33,697 nt of DNA, taken from contig JAAUZY010000074.1 of NCBI GenBank assembly GCA_014804355.1, positions 1-33,697 on the forward strand, given 5' to 3'. Below are positions 16,949 through 24,963 of the stretch, one piece after another (position 1 is the first letter of the stretch; the number at the start of each line of letters is the position of its first letter). Source of the DNA: Lachnospiraceae bacterium (GTDB taxonomy: Bacteria > Bacillota > Clostridia > Lachnospirales > Lachnospiraceae). Position numbers and translations under genes: made by a program. Under the pieces are notes generated by a model. The model was not told the DNA's origin. It worked only from the letters and a program-made list of their open reading frames with translations, and made no database searches.

Positions 16949-18307
16949 ATGAAGTATCTGCTGATCATGTCTCTTTCGGGAAGTACAATGGTAGGAATCT
17001 ACATGTTGCTCAGAGGTCTGTTGCTAGATAATATGCCTGCAAGGCTGCAATATCTTCTTGCCAAAGCGGCTATTCTGTATTATTTGATACCGCTTCCTTT
17101 TGTGAAAAGGTGGTATGTAAGTATTGCAGAGCATCTTATGACGGAACGAAAAACTATCGCACAAGCTTCAACGGTATGGGCGGGATATATGGTTCATGCG
17201 AACGAAAAAATCTATATCAACGTCTATATGAAAATTCAAATCATTGTAGTAGTTATATGGCTGGTGTTCGTCATAACTTGGTTGTCATTCAAAATGAACG
17301 ATTATTGTAAGATAAGAAAGAGGGTGTTAAATTGTGCAGATCAGATCATTACCAAAGAGGAAAGCGCCTTTCTGGAGCGATTAATGAAGCAGTGCGGTGT
17401 AAAACGAAAAGTTACTGTATATCAGGATAACGTAAGCGGGAGGAGCATAACCTTTGGTTTTCTAAAGCCGGTTATCTTGTGCGACCAGAAGCCGGGCGGT
17501 CCCGATGCGGAATTGGTTCTGAGCCATGAACTAATTCATGTTAAGCGGTGGGACGTCTGGTGGAAAGTACTGGTGCAGTGCGTGATCCTGCTTCACTGGT
17601 GGAATCCGGTTGCATGGATTATGTACCGGGATTTTGAACGAACCTGTGAATGGTCCTGCGATGAGATAGTAGTGCAGAACAGAACGAAAGATGAAATAAA
17701 GAGATACTTGAAGCTGTTAATTATGGAATCGGCCAAGGTTGAGGAATGTGAGAGAAAAAATCAACGATGGGCGACGGGATTCGGAACCGAAGCAGAAAAA
17801 ATGAAGAAAAGGATGGACAATGTTATGAAGATGAGAAAATGGAATAAAGTTGCGGCGGGGGTGTTGGTTACAGTGTTTGTATTAGCCAATTCGCTGACGG
17901 TACTTGCTTATGAGGATACGATTCAGGGAGAATTGAAAGAAAACATGTCGCAAGACGAGGTAAAATATTTTTTGGAAGGGGAATCATGGCAGTTTATTCC
18001 TGACGAAGTTAAGATAGAAACACTGGAAGAATCCGATTCATATATACTGTATACCAATGAAATTATATATGACAATCAATTTGTGGATGTTGAAGGTAAT
18101 ATTTATCAGATAATGGATGAGGATATGGCAGGTGTATACAGCAGCTGTAACCATACATATGTATCAGGGCAACATGTAATACATGATAAAAAATGGGACG
18201 GGAGTTGTATCGTGAAGGTGTATGATGGGGATCGGTGTAGTAAATGCGGTTACACACTAATTGGTGAACTGTTATCTGAACACAAATATACAAAATGCCC
18301 GCACTGA
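16949..18307 (+). CDS. M56-family (BlaR1-like) membrane metallopeptidase sensor
   Basis: A 452-residue membrane protein with hydrophobic segments near residues 3-22, 28-50 and 92-112, a cytoplasmic zinc peptidase with HELIH at residues 193-197 and CEWSCDEIVV further on, and a last membrane segment near 298-320. In BlaR1/MecR1 the equivalent domain initiates inactivation of the repressor. Unlike BlaR1, the outer C-terminal part is short (about 130 residues) and is not a penicillin-binding domain. It starts with GELKENMSQDEV and ends in a Cys/His-rich tail (SSCNH, GSC, CSKCG, KCPH) resembling a zinc ribbon. The signal is therefore probably not a beta-lactam bound to a transpeptidase-like fold. 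No resistance gene follows. Family call is firm; the ligand is unknown. Confidence 0.9.
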   Translation: MKYLLIMSLSGSTMVGIYMLLRGLLLDNMPARLQYLLAKAAILYYLIPLPFVKRWYVSIAEHLMTERKTIAQASTVWAGYMVHANEKIYINVYMKIQIIVVVIWLVFVITWLSFKMNDYCKIRKRVLNCADQIITKEESAFLERLMKQCGVKRKVTVYQDNVSGRSITFGFLKPVILCDQKPGGPDAELVLSHELIHVKRWDVWWKVLVQCVILLHWWNPVAWIMYRDFERTCEWSCDEIVVQNRTKDEIKRYLKLLIMESAKVEECERKNQRWATGFGTEAEKMKKRMDNVMKMRKWNKVAAGVLVTVFVLANSLTVLAYEDTIQGELKENMSQDEVKYFLEGESWQFIPDEVKIETLEESDSYILYTNEIIYDNQFVDVEGNIYQIMDEDMAGVYSSCNHTYVSGQHVIHDKKWDGSCIVKVYDGDRCSKCGYTLIGELLSEHKYTKCPH

Positions 18308-18361
18308 TATTATAAAACCACATTTTTGTGCTACTTTTACTATAATTTATTGTCTCTAAGG

Positions 18362-18396
18362 AAAAATCCCTCTCCGAAAAGTGGAGAGGGGTTTTT
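18362..18396. terminator. Bidirectional terminator between convergent operons
   Basis: AAAAtCCCTCTCC and GGAGAGGGgTTTT form a 12-13 base stem with a short loop, flanked by A-rich sequence on the left and T-rich sequence on the right. It serves the M56 gene on the + strand and the ABC-2 permease on the - strand. Confidence 0.85.
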
Positions 18397-18412
18397 ATAA
18401 TATAGGAAAATC

Positions 18413-19657
18413 CTACATACTCCGCCTACAATACGTCCGCACCGTCAGCCACAGGAAAATAGGAATCTCAATCGCCGGAACGATCATCAGAAGCCACGGT
18501 GTCCATACGGTGAGGGGACCGAATTTCAGAAATTCAAAGTAATATGTTACGGCATAGCCAAATGAGTTGCTTCCGCCCAGCGCACCGGAAGGAAACAGTA
18601 CCCTTAAATAAGCGGATAGTGTATTGCCGATCATCATGTAGAAGACGGACGGAAACAGGACGAAAGCGATGGTCAGTCCGGTGGCAAGCGTCGTATTCCT
18701 GCATGCGGAGGACATAAACAGCACGAAGCTGACACAGGAAAGCAGCGCGATGAAGCCGGCAAGCATAACAAGATTCTGAAGCTGCCCCATGTTCAGACCA
18801 AGCAGCGTGGACGCCGAGAAAAGTATCTGCATGGAGGTCTGGCGGCATTCCCATCCGAAAAGGCTGTTGGAGATTACCATGAAGATCGCCATGCACAGTA
18901 CAAACATGACAATGCTGATGGTCAGGGCTGATAATATTTTCACAAAAGCAAGGTTTCGCCGTCCGTGCCTGGTACTGCGCAGAATATCGTCCGCACCCGT
19001 CTGGTATTCGCAGCTAAATGACGGAGCTGTGACCATGACACACAGAAACATCAGGATAAACAGGTAGATTCCCTCATATTCAAACATATTGGTATCGTAG
19101 CCCGGATAGTAATAGAAGGGCATTGTCACTTTATCATACATTTTAGCGGCAATCTGCTGCGCCTGCGGATTTTTTCTCTGTTCCATTTTCATCAGATCGG
19201 TCAGATGGGTACGGCAGCGCTCGTAAAAGTTCAGGGCGTCCTCTTCGGTCATTTCCATATAGTCCGGAGCCAATCCGCTGTCGGAGTCAGCCATGACTTC
19301 ATGCAGCCTGCTGACCTGCGGCGACCAAGGGAGAATTTCACTGTTGCGCACATTAAGGGGAAAATCTCCATAGAAATCCCCGTATATTTCCAGATTCTTC
19401 TGATAGGCCTGCAGTCCCTTGACCATTTTCTCCGGGGTCACTTCCCCGGCATTCGGGTTCCGCAATTCCTTACGTATAGCAAGAGCTTCACGGCCCTTTA
19501 TTGTTATTTCCTGACCGTTTTCCTCATAGGTAAACCCAACATAAGTGACAGGCACATATGCCATAAAGACAGATAAAGCCACCGCCGCGGCAAGGAATAG
19601 GAGAGTACTTCTGGTGCGTAAGACTCGTTTTAGTTCTTCTTTATATAATCTTGTCAT
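18413..19657 (-). CDS. ABC-2-type transporter permease
   Basis: A 414-residue membrane protein with one N-terminal membrane segment (about residues 17-37), a large outer or soluble domain of about 150 residues (rich in charged residues, ending YYYPGYDTNMFEYEG), then a block of five hydrophobic segments to the C-terminus. The junction SCEYQTGADDILRSTRHGRR is a pattern common in ABC-2 permeases between the first two core segments. A GAAAGG ribosome binding site precedes the ATG. It follows the ATPase gene by about 20 bases and should form its membrane partner. The direction of transport is presumed export; the substrate cannot be inferred. Confidence 0.85.
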   Translation of the reverse strand: MTRLYKEELKRVLRTRSTLLFLAAAVALSVFMAYVPVTYVGFTYEENGQEITIKGREALAIRKELRNPNAGEVTPEKMVKGLQAYQKNLEIYGDFYGDFPLNVRNSEILPWSPQVSRLHEVMADSDSGLAPDYMEMTEEDALNFYERCRTHLTDLMKMEQRKNPQAQQIAAKMYDKVTMPFYYYPGYDTNMFEYEGIYLFILMFLCVMVTAPSFSCEYQTGADDILRSTRHGRRNLAFVKILSALTISIVMFVLCMAIFMVISNSLFGWECRQTSMQILFSASTLLGLNMGQLQNLVMLAGFIALLSCVSFVLFMSSACRNTTLATGLTIAFVLFPSVFYMMIGNTLSAYLRVLFPSGALGGSNSFGYAVTYYFEFLKFGPLTVWTPWLLMIVPAIEIPIFLWLTVRTYCRRSM

Positions 19658-19678
19658 GATGAAACATCCTTTCAGGGG

Positions 19679-20566
19679 TTATTTTATGTGCAGATACAGA
19701 TCTTCCAGCGTAGGATTCTGCGCCTCCGCATCCGGAATATCCGTCGGATTTCCCAGATATCTCAGACAGATACTGCCGTCCGCTTCGTTGCGCAGATTGA
19801 CGATCTGTATCCTTGGTTCGGATTCCCACATGTGAAGTTCCTGCGGAGGGATTACGGCCTGATAGACCTTGCCGTGCATCTGCGATACCAGCTCCTGCGT
19901 GGTGCCGGTCAGCAGGATTTCCCCGTTTTTCATAATGGCGTTCCTCGTTGCGATATATTCCACGTCGGATACGATGTGGGTGGAGATCAGCACGATCCGG
20001 TCTTTGGCAAACTCCGAGAGCAGATTGCGGAAACGCACCCTCTCGCCGGGGTCAAGACCGCTGGTGGGCTCATCCAGAACGAGGAATTCCGGATCATTCA
20101 GGAGGGCCTGTGCGATTCCGACGCGGCGTTTCATGCCCCCGGAGAGCTTGATGATCCGTTTCCTGCGCACGTCATCCAGAGACAGCCTCACAAGCAGCTC
20201 GTCAATCCGGTTTTTTGCCTGCGCATCGGTCATTCCCTTGAGCGCGGAGATGTATTCCAGATATTGTTGTACCGTAAATTCCGGATAAAAGCCGAATTCC
20301 TGCGGCAGATATCCGATGATGTCCCGATAGGCATCATCTAACTGTGTGATGTCTACGCCGTCATAGCAGATCCGTCCCGCGGTAGGCTTCATAATGCCGC
20401 AGATCATGCGCATCAGAGTGGTTTTGCCGGAGCCGTTGGCACCGAGTAGTCCCCATACGCCGGGAGTAAGGTGCAGACTCACATCTGCCACAGCTTTTTT
20501 TACGGAGAGATTCTTATTGGTTTTGTCTTTAAAATGTTTTGCTACATGTTCCAGTGTGATTTCCAT
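19679..20566 (-). CDS. ABC transporter ATP-binding protein
   Basis: A single-domain ATPase of about 295 residues. MEITLEHVAKHF is chosen as the start because AAAGGG lies about 9 bases upstream and the family begins there; an in-frame ATG at 20605 would add 13 residues. It shows Walker A GANGSGKTT, the Q-loop YLPQEFGFYPEFT, signature LSGGMKRRVGIAQAL, Walker B FLVLDEPTSGLD and the switch His in LISTHIVSDVEYIATR. The C-terminal 80 residues form an accessory domain ending with TLEDLYLHIK, usual for ABC-2 exporter ATPases. It is the third gene of the sigma-factor operon and pairs with the downstream permease. Confidence 0.94.
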   Translation of the reverse strand: MEITLEHVAKHFKDKTNKNLSVKKAVADVSLHLTPGVWGLLGANGSGKTTLMRMICGIMKPTAGRICYDGVDITQLDDAYRDIIGYLPQEFGFYPEFTVQQYLEYISALKGMTDAQAKNRIDELLVRLSLDDVRRKRIIKLSGGMKRRVGIAQALLNDPEFLVLDEPTSGLDPGERVRFRNLLSEFAKDRIVLISTHIVSDVEYIATRNAIMKNGEILLTGTTQELVSQMHGKVYQAVIPPQELHMWESEPRIQIVNLRNEADGSICLRYLGNPTDIPDAEAQNPTLEDLYLHIK

Positions 20567-20717
20567 AATGTTTACCCTTTCTTGATTTCGTAGGAAATGC
20601 TTCATTTTTTTCGGGCTTGCGAAGAGAATCCCGCAACCCCCGTATAGTTCGTTTTTTTTGCAAAATAACTTGCGGTAAACTTAAATTTGTAACGTGTTTT
20701 CCGAGAACCGCGGTATT

Positions 20718-21491
20718 TTAATTCAACATTTGATCAACAGATTTATAAGAACATATGTTATGATATTCATGACAGATCACAGCAATACAGATCAGAGCAT
20801 ATCCCGTCCAGAGACAGAGCCGTGTCGGTGTCTGCAGTAAGCTACTCTTGTCGATAACTTCATAACTAAGCCATGAAGACAGGAGACAGAGCATTACGCT
20901 GGCAGTCTGAAAAACGGACGGCGTTGTGCGCGCCCACAGCATTATGCAGGCTGTTGCCGCAGTCATAAACGGGACGATAAGAGTTATGGTAGTGACCGGA
21001 ATAGTCAACCCAAATCTTCCGACAGCCAGAGCAAGAACAGTCAGCATACAGACATCTCCGATGCCGATAAACAGTAATTGGGATAGCAGACTGCCGCCGA
21101 TGGCGAAGTGGGTGGACTGCTCCAGTTCAAACATTTTATATCTTGATGCCCGCTTTAAGATCGGTATGGCGCTCATCGCGACCACGGTGCCGCAGCCGCA
21201 TAGGAATTTGGGCAGAATATAAAGATCGACACATTCTAAAGTGTTGTTTGCGTGTATACAGAAGAAGACTGCGCATAGAGCCGCCAGCACCATTCCCTGT
21301 GTAAGCCAGATTTTCCACGCCAGAAATTTGACCTGCTTTGCCACCAGTCCGGTTATAGATAATACGGGAGTTCCCGCAGAATTCAGGCGGCCGGCTTGTT
21401 CCTGCACAAGCCGGAGCGTATTATGCATATGGGGTTCATAGGCAGTGCCCTTTTCGATTGCAAATAAGTTCTTCCATTGTCTGTGATGCAT
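20718..21491 (-). CDS. Unknown six-segment membrane protein between sigma factor and ABC genes
   Basis: This 257-residue protein is not recognised as a named family. It has a hydrophilic N-terminal domain of about 55 residues (including EPHMHNTLRLVQEQAGRL) followed by roughly six hydrophobic segments (around residues 62-80, 92-108, 128-152, 158-182, 195-210 and 222-240). It has an excellent AGGAGG ribosome binding site. It lies between the ECF sigma gene (upstream, 76 bases) and the ABC ATPase. An ECF sigma factor usually sits next to its anti-sigma factor, and this is the only membrane candidate in that position, so an anti-sigma or sensor role is a reasonable guess. It may instead be a second permease-like subunit. 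No zinc-binding anti-sigma motif (HxxxCxxC) is seen. Confidence 0.6.
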   Translation of the reverse strand: MHHRQWKNLFAIEKGTAYEPHMHNTLRLVQEQAGRLNSAGTPVLSITGLVAKQVKFLAWKIWLTQGMVLAALCAVFFCIHANNTLECVDLYILPKFLCGCGTVVAMSAIPILKRASRYKMFELEQSTHFAIGGSLLSQLLFIGIGDVCMLTVLALAVGRFGLTIPVTTITLIVPFMTAATACIMLWARTTPSVFQTASVMLCLLSSWLSYEVIDKSSLLQTPTRLCLWTGYALICIAVICHEYHNICSYKSVDQMLN

Positions 21492-21567
21492 AGGATACCT
21501 CCTTGTCGGAATTAGGGTGGATCGTTTTATGTTGTATTTCTACAGAACCGGCTGGGTGTGTGGTAAG

Positions 21568-22101
21568 TTACATTGTGACGGATTTGTTCATTTTCTGTAC
21601 AGCCCGCCGCAGCTTCGTCTGTACCGTGCGCAGCGGAAGTCCCGTGACAGCGGAGATTTCCTTAAGCGACAGTTCCTGACCGTATCGTAGCAGCACAAGT
21701 TCCCGCTGTGTGGAATCCAGGCAGGTTAAGGCCGATGCAAGCTGCAGCCTGTCCTCCGCAGACTGAAAACCGTTTTCCGATTGCATTTCGGCTGGCGCAA
21801 AGTCTTCCGGCAGCGATTCGAGAGAGAACTCCGGCACGGCTCGTTTGCGTTTGATATCAATGCAGGTATTGGCGGCAATTTTGTAGAGAAAGGCTTTAAA
21901 CTGCCCTCGGTGGTGGTAACGGTCGATGAACCGCACCAGCTTTAGGAATGTCTCCTGCGTGGCATCCTGCGCGCTTTCCATATCAGGCATATGCCACATA
22001 CAGTAGCGCAGAATGACAGGATAGTACAGCTCTACCAGTTCGTTAAGACACTCCCGTCGGCCCTGTTTAATTTGTCTGATCAGTTCATCTTCGCGCGTCA
22101 A
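21568..22101 (-). CDS. ECF-type RNA polymerase sigma factor
   Basis: A 177-residue sigma factor of the extracytoplasmic-function type. Region 2 is seen in LVELYYPVILRYCMWHMPDMESAQDATQETFLKLVRFID split by the conserved DATQETFLK, with GQFKAFLYKIAANTCIDIKR. A short linker follows (about residues 85-115). Region 4 is LDSTQRELVLLRYGQELSLKEIS followed by GLPLRTVQTKLRRAVQ, a helix-turn-helix for the -35 element. Translation starts at a TTG with GGAGA 7 bases upstream; no ATG fits. It heads an operon with an unknown membrane protein and an ABC-2 transporter, which are likely its regulated targets or its sensing partners. Confidence 0.92.
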   Translation of the reverse strand: MTREDELIRQIKQGRRECLNELVELYYPVILRYCMWHMPDMESAQDATQETFLKLVRFIDRYHHRGQFKAFLYKIAANTCIDIKRKRAVPEFSLESLPEDFAPAEMQSENGFQSAEDRLQLASALTCLDSTQRELVLLRYGQELSLKEISAVTGLPLRTVQTKLRRAVQKMNKSVTM

Positions 22102-22201
22102 GATATTCTCCTTTTACAATTCACAATCACACCTGTTATGATATCGATTCACATATGATTGCTGTGAAAAGTAATGCTCCCATTTATCTGTTCGGTAACC
22201 G

Positions 22202-22218
22202 GTTCTATTATATAGAAC
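22202..22218 (-). promoter_or_regulatory. Palindrome with embedded -10 box upstream of the sigma factor
   Basis: GTTCTAT-tat-ATAGAAC is a perfect 7-3-7 palindrome. Read on the - strand it contains a TATAAT (22207-22212) suitably placed for a promoter of the sigma factor operon, about 100 bases upstream of the TTG start. The -35 region is weak. A repressor dyad over the -10 box is an equal possibility. Confidence 0.45.
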
Positions 22219-22355
22219 GTGGAAAAGAAATAAAATGATTCATGTTTGTGAAAAAAAGAATTTCGCCGGATGGAGCGCATTAATTGCCATACTAAAAAAT
22301 ACAATGGGTCTTCAATTCTCCAATTTCCTATCCAACGGCATATAGAACGGCAATA

Positions 22356-22390
22356 AAAAAGACCGGCCAATTTTCGTTGACCGATCTTTT
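22356..22390 (-). terminator. Terminator of the MFS transporter gene
   Basis: On the - strand AAAAGATCGGTCAA and TTGGCCGGTCTTTT form a long stem with a CGAAAA loop, followed by TTTTTT. The position, just 3' of the MFS stop, fits an intrinsic terminator. Confidence 0.85.
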
Positions 22391-22413
22391 GTAAGTCTAT
22401 TCAAAACAGTAAC

Positions 22414-23727
22414 TTATTTCAGTTTAGCTTTCTCCTCCGGACTCATCGGACGAACAAGGAAGAGACTCAGCAGCAGTGCGATGATATAAAGCACGATTGT
22501 AAGATACAGTACGTTCTGATACCCCACCGGGTTGATTTCATTGCCGTGGGAGTCGGTGATAAATTCTCCCGTTTTATTTACGATCAGATTAGCAACCTGA
22601 TTACCGGTAAGTCCGGCAAAAGCCCATGCGGATAAGGTAATTCCGTGCAATGCGCTGATACTTCCCATGCCGTAGTGATCGGAGAGGAGCGTAGGCACAT
22701 TAGAGAAGCCGCCGCCGTAACCCGCGTTGACAACGAAGATTAATCCCAGAACAAGAATTGTCAGCAGGATATTGCCCTGACCGTTCTTGATACCGCCTGT
22801 CAGCATAACCAGTCCGGTAAATACAATAGACAGAATGAAAATCAGCTTATAGATCGTGTTACGATCCTTCATTGTATCTGCCCATGCGGAGAAACCGAGA
22901 CGTCCGCCCGCATTGAAGACTGCGGAAACTGTGGAGATGACACCCACAACACCGGCCAGACCGATACATTTTACGATCATCTTTTCCTGCGAGATCAGTG
23001 CAAGACCGCAGGTAATGTTGATGTAGAACATCAGCCAGATACCGATATAGTTGGCAACGGGTCTTGTCTTGATGACAGAGATAATACCCTGACCTTTTTC
23101 TTTTTTCTGCGGTTCATGCCAGCCTTCCGGTTTCTTAAGCAGCAGATGTCCCACGAACATCATAATGAAGTATACGCACGCGAGAATCAGGAACATCTTG
23201 TAGATGCCGCCGTCGCCGAGGTTATCAAGCATTGCCTGCATGATCGGGCTTGCAATCGCCTTAGCAGCACCGAAACCTGCAACGGCAAGACCGGTAGCAA
23301 GGCCTTTACGGTCTTCAAACCAGAGCATAAGTGTCTTGACAGGAGATAAATAGCCGGTTCCCAAGCCGATACCCATAATAAAGCCGTAGCAGATATAGAT
23401 ACCGATCAGTGCCAGAGGACTTGCCTGATGCTGACCGCCATAGTAGATGAAAAATCCTGTTCCCGCCATACCAGCCGCGAAACAGATCGAGGCGATCAGC
23501 GAAGACTTATGTATGTCTTTCTCTACCACATTTCCTAAAAATGCCGCCGACATTCCGAGGAAGAAGATCGCGAAGCTGAACGCCCACTCCGTAGCACCCT
23601 TGGAAAAGCCGATGTAGTCTGCTATTTCCTGACTGAATATGGACCAGCAGTAGACCGTACCGATACTACAGTGGAGCAGAAGCGCCGGAATAGCGGCACA
23701 TACCCATTTGTTTTGATTTTTTTTCAT
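22414..23727 (-). CDS. MFS transporter, oxalate/formate antiporter (OFA)-like
   Basis: A 437-residue major facilitator protein with twelve predicted membrane segments. The opening WVCAAIPALLLHCSIGTVYCWSIF split by conserved Gly/Tyr/Trp, together with GLGTGYLSPVKTLMLWF and RKGLATGLAVAGFGAAK, is typical of the OFA branch that contains the oxalate/formate antiporter OxlT. Members of this branch carry diverse monocarboxylates, so oxalate itself is not assured. The gene is monocistronic: it is flanked by its own terminator and by a divergent promoter region, with an AAAGGA ribosome binding site. No oxalate decarboxylation genes are nearby, which weakens a specific oxalate call. Confidence 0.88.
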   Translation of the reverse strand: MKKNQNKWVCAAIPALLLHCSIGTVYCWSIFSQEIADYIGFSKGATEWAFSFAIFFLGMSAAFLGNVVEKDIHKSSLIASICFAAGMAGTGFFIYYGGQHQASPLALIGIYICYGFIMGIGLGTGYLSPVKTLMLWFEDRKGLATGLAVAGFGAAKAIASPIMQAMLDNLGDGGIYKMFLILACVYFIMMFVGHLLLKKPEGWHEPQKKEKGQGIISVIKTRPVANYIGIWLMFYINITCGLALISQEKMIVKCIGLAGVVGVISTVSAVFNAGGRLGFSAWADTMKDRNTIYKLIFILSIVFTGLVMLTGGIKNGQGNILLTILVLGLIFVVNAGYGGGFSNVPTLLSDHYGMGSISALHGITLSAWAFAGLTGNQVANLIVNKTGEFITDSHGNEINPVGYQNVLYLTIVLYIIALLLSLFLVRPMSPEEKAKLK

Positions 23728-23975
23728 TGTGTAAGAGTCCTTTCTTATGTTATAGAAATATACTGAAACGCAAATATGGAATTGTATAACCTCAATTTAT
23801 TTTACTCCTGTTTATGGAAAAACTCAAGTTAATAAAATATAATTGTGTGAATGGTGTTTCGTGAAGTATAATGTGGGTATGGCGTTAAGCACTTATTGCG
23901 GGGAAATTATGTAAACCGATCAAAGCGGAGCGCCAATTACGGCTGCTACAGCGGCAGATTGCGAGAATATCATAT

Positions 23976-24767
23976 ATGGAACGAAAAGATCATATTGCTA
24001 TGCAGGACATTATTGCATTAATAAAGAGAACGAAATCATTTGTGGAAAACCGGGAGATGGCGGAGCATATTAAAGTGAAGGGTCCGGCAGACTATGTGAC
24101 GCAGGTGGATACCGGCATTCAGAACTTTCTATCTCAGGAACTGGGTAAGCTTGCTCCCGGCATTCAGTTTCTTGGTGAAGAAGAAGGTCTGCATGAGATG
24201 TCCGGAGATACCTACTGGATTCTGGACCCTATAGACGGCACGACAAACCTGATCCATGACTATCAGCACAGTGTCGTATCGCTGGGATTATATGAAAAGG
24301 GAGAGATTACGCTGGGCGTAGTCTACGATCCTTATCGGGAGGATGTATATCACGCGCAGAAGGGGCGGGGAAGCTTCTTAAACGGAAGACCGATTCATGT
24401 ATCGGAAGCGGAATCGCTCAGCGAAACGATTGTCACGATCGGTACATCGCCTTACGACAGAGAGCTGACGGAAGTAAATTTCCGGCGTTTTCGGCGGGTT
24501 TTTGAGAAAAGTCAGGATATCCGCAGGACAGGCTCGGCGGCTCTTGATCTGGCTTATGTGGCTTGCGGACGCACGGGAGGGTTCTTTGAATCACTTCTTT
24601 CTCCATGGGATTTTGCGGCGGGAATGCTGTTAGTCACAGAGGCGGGAGGAAAGGTGACCGATTACGCAGGGGAGCCGTTAAATTTCTTGCAAAGAGGAAG
24701 CGTTGTTGCTACGAATGGAAAGGTGCATGAGGAGTTGCGAGGGTTGATAGAGGAGAGGAAAAGATGA
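23976..24767 (+). CDS. Inositol-monophosphatase-family phosphatase
   Basis: A 263-residue metal-dependent phosphatase of the inositol monophosphatase/SuhB/CysQ superfamily. Motifs are FLGEEEG (about residue 67), WILDPIDGTTNLIH (about 85-98), which supplies the metal-binding Asp residues, and SPWDFAAGMLLVTEAGG (about 209-225). The substrate could be myo-inositol phosphate, a sugar bisphosphate or 3'-phosphoadenosine 5'-phosphate; sequence alone does not separate these. The ribosome binding site before 23976 is weak and a later start at 24000 (MQDIIALIKR) is possible. The gene stands alone, divergent from the MFS gene. Confidence 0.9.
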   Translation: MERKDHIAMQDIIALIKRTKSFVENREMAEHIKVKGPADYVTQVDTGIQNFLSQELGKLAPGIQFLGEEEGLHEMSGDTYWILDPIDGTTNLIHDYQHSVVSLGLYEKGEITLGVVYDPYREDVYHAQKGRGSFLNGRPIHVSEAESLSETIVTIGTSPYDRELTEVNFRRFRRVFEKSQDIRRTGSAALDLAYVACGRTGGFFESLLSPWDFAAGMLLVTEAGGKVTDYAGEPLNFLQRGSVVATNGKVHEELRGLIEERKR

Positions 24768-24963
24768 ACCGGACAATACAAAGAATAGAATATCGTTTTG
24801 GGAAGGCGGGAATCTGCCGAAGAAGTTCAATTTTTTAAGATATCCTTAATATTATTGAGCCCAGAATAAAAATGTGATAGGTTTAAAGCATAAACCGTAA
24901 GAATAATTTTTAAGACAACTGCAACAATAATGTATCAACAGAGGAAAAAGGACGGGAGTACGG

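Larger units (their letters stand above)
22102..22413. other. Gene-free region between sigma factor and MFS genes
   Basis: This stretch of 312 bases holds the candidate promoter/palindrome at 22202-22218 and the terminator at 22356-22390. An open frame of 73 codons on the - strand (22149-22370) runs through the terminator, lacks a good ribosome binding site and resembles no known protein, so it is not called. Confidence 0.6.

Noticed and set aside
16574..18307. A beta-lactam resistance operon
   Set aside because: The BlaI and M56 pair alone is not evidence of it: there is no beta-lactamase or penicillin-binding protein gene next to it and the sensor lacks a penicillin-binding domain.
22149..22370. 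A 73-codon open frame on the - strand between sigma factor and MFS genes
   Set aside because: It includes part of the MFS terminator and the palindrome upstream of the sigma factor gene, and has no family resemblance.
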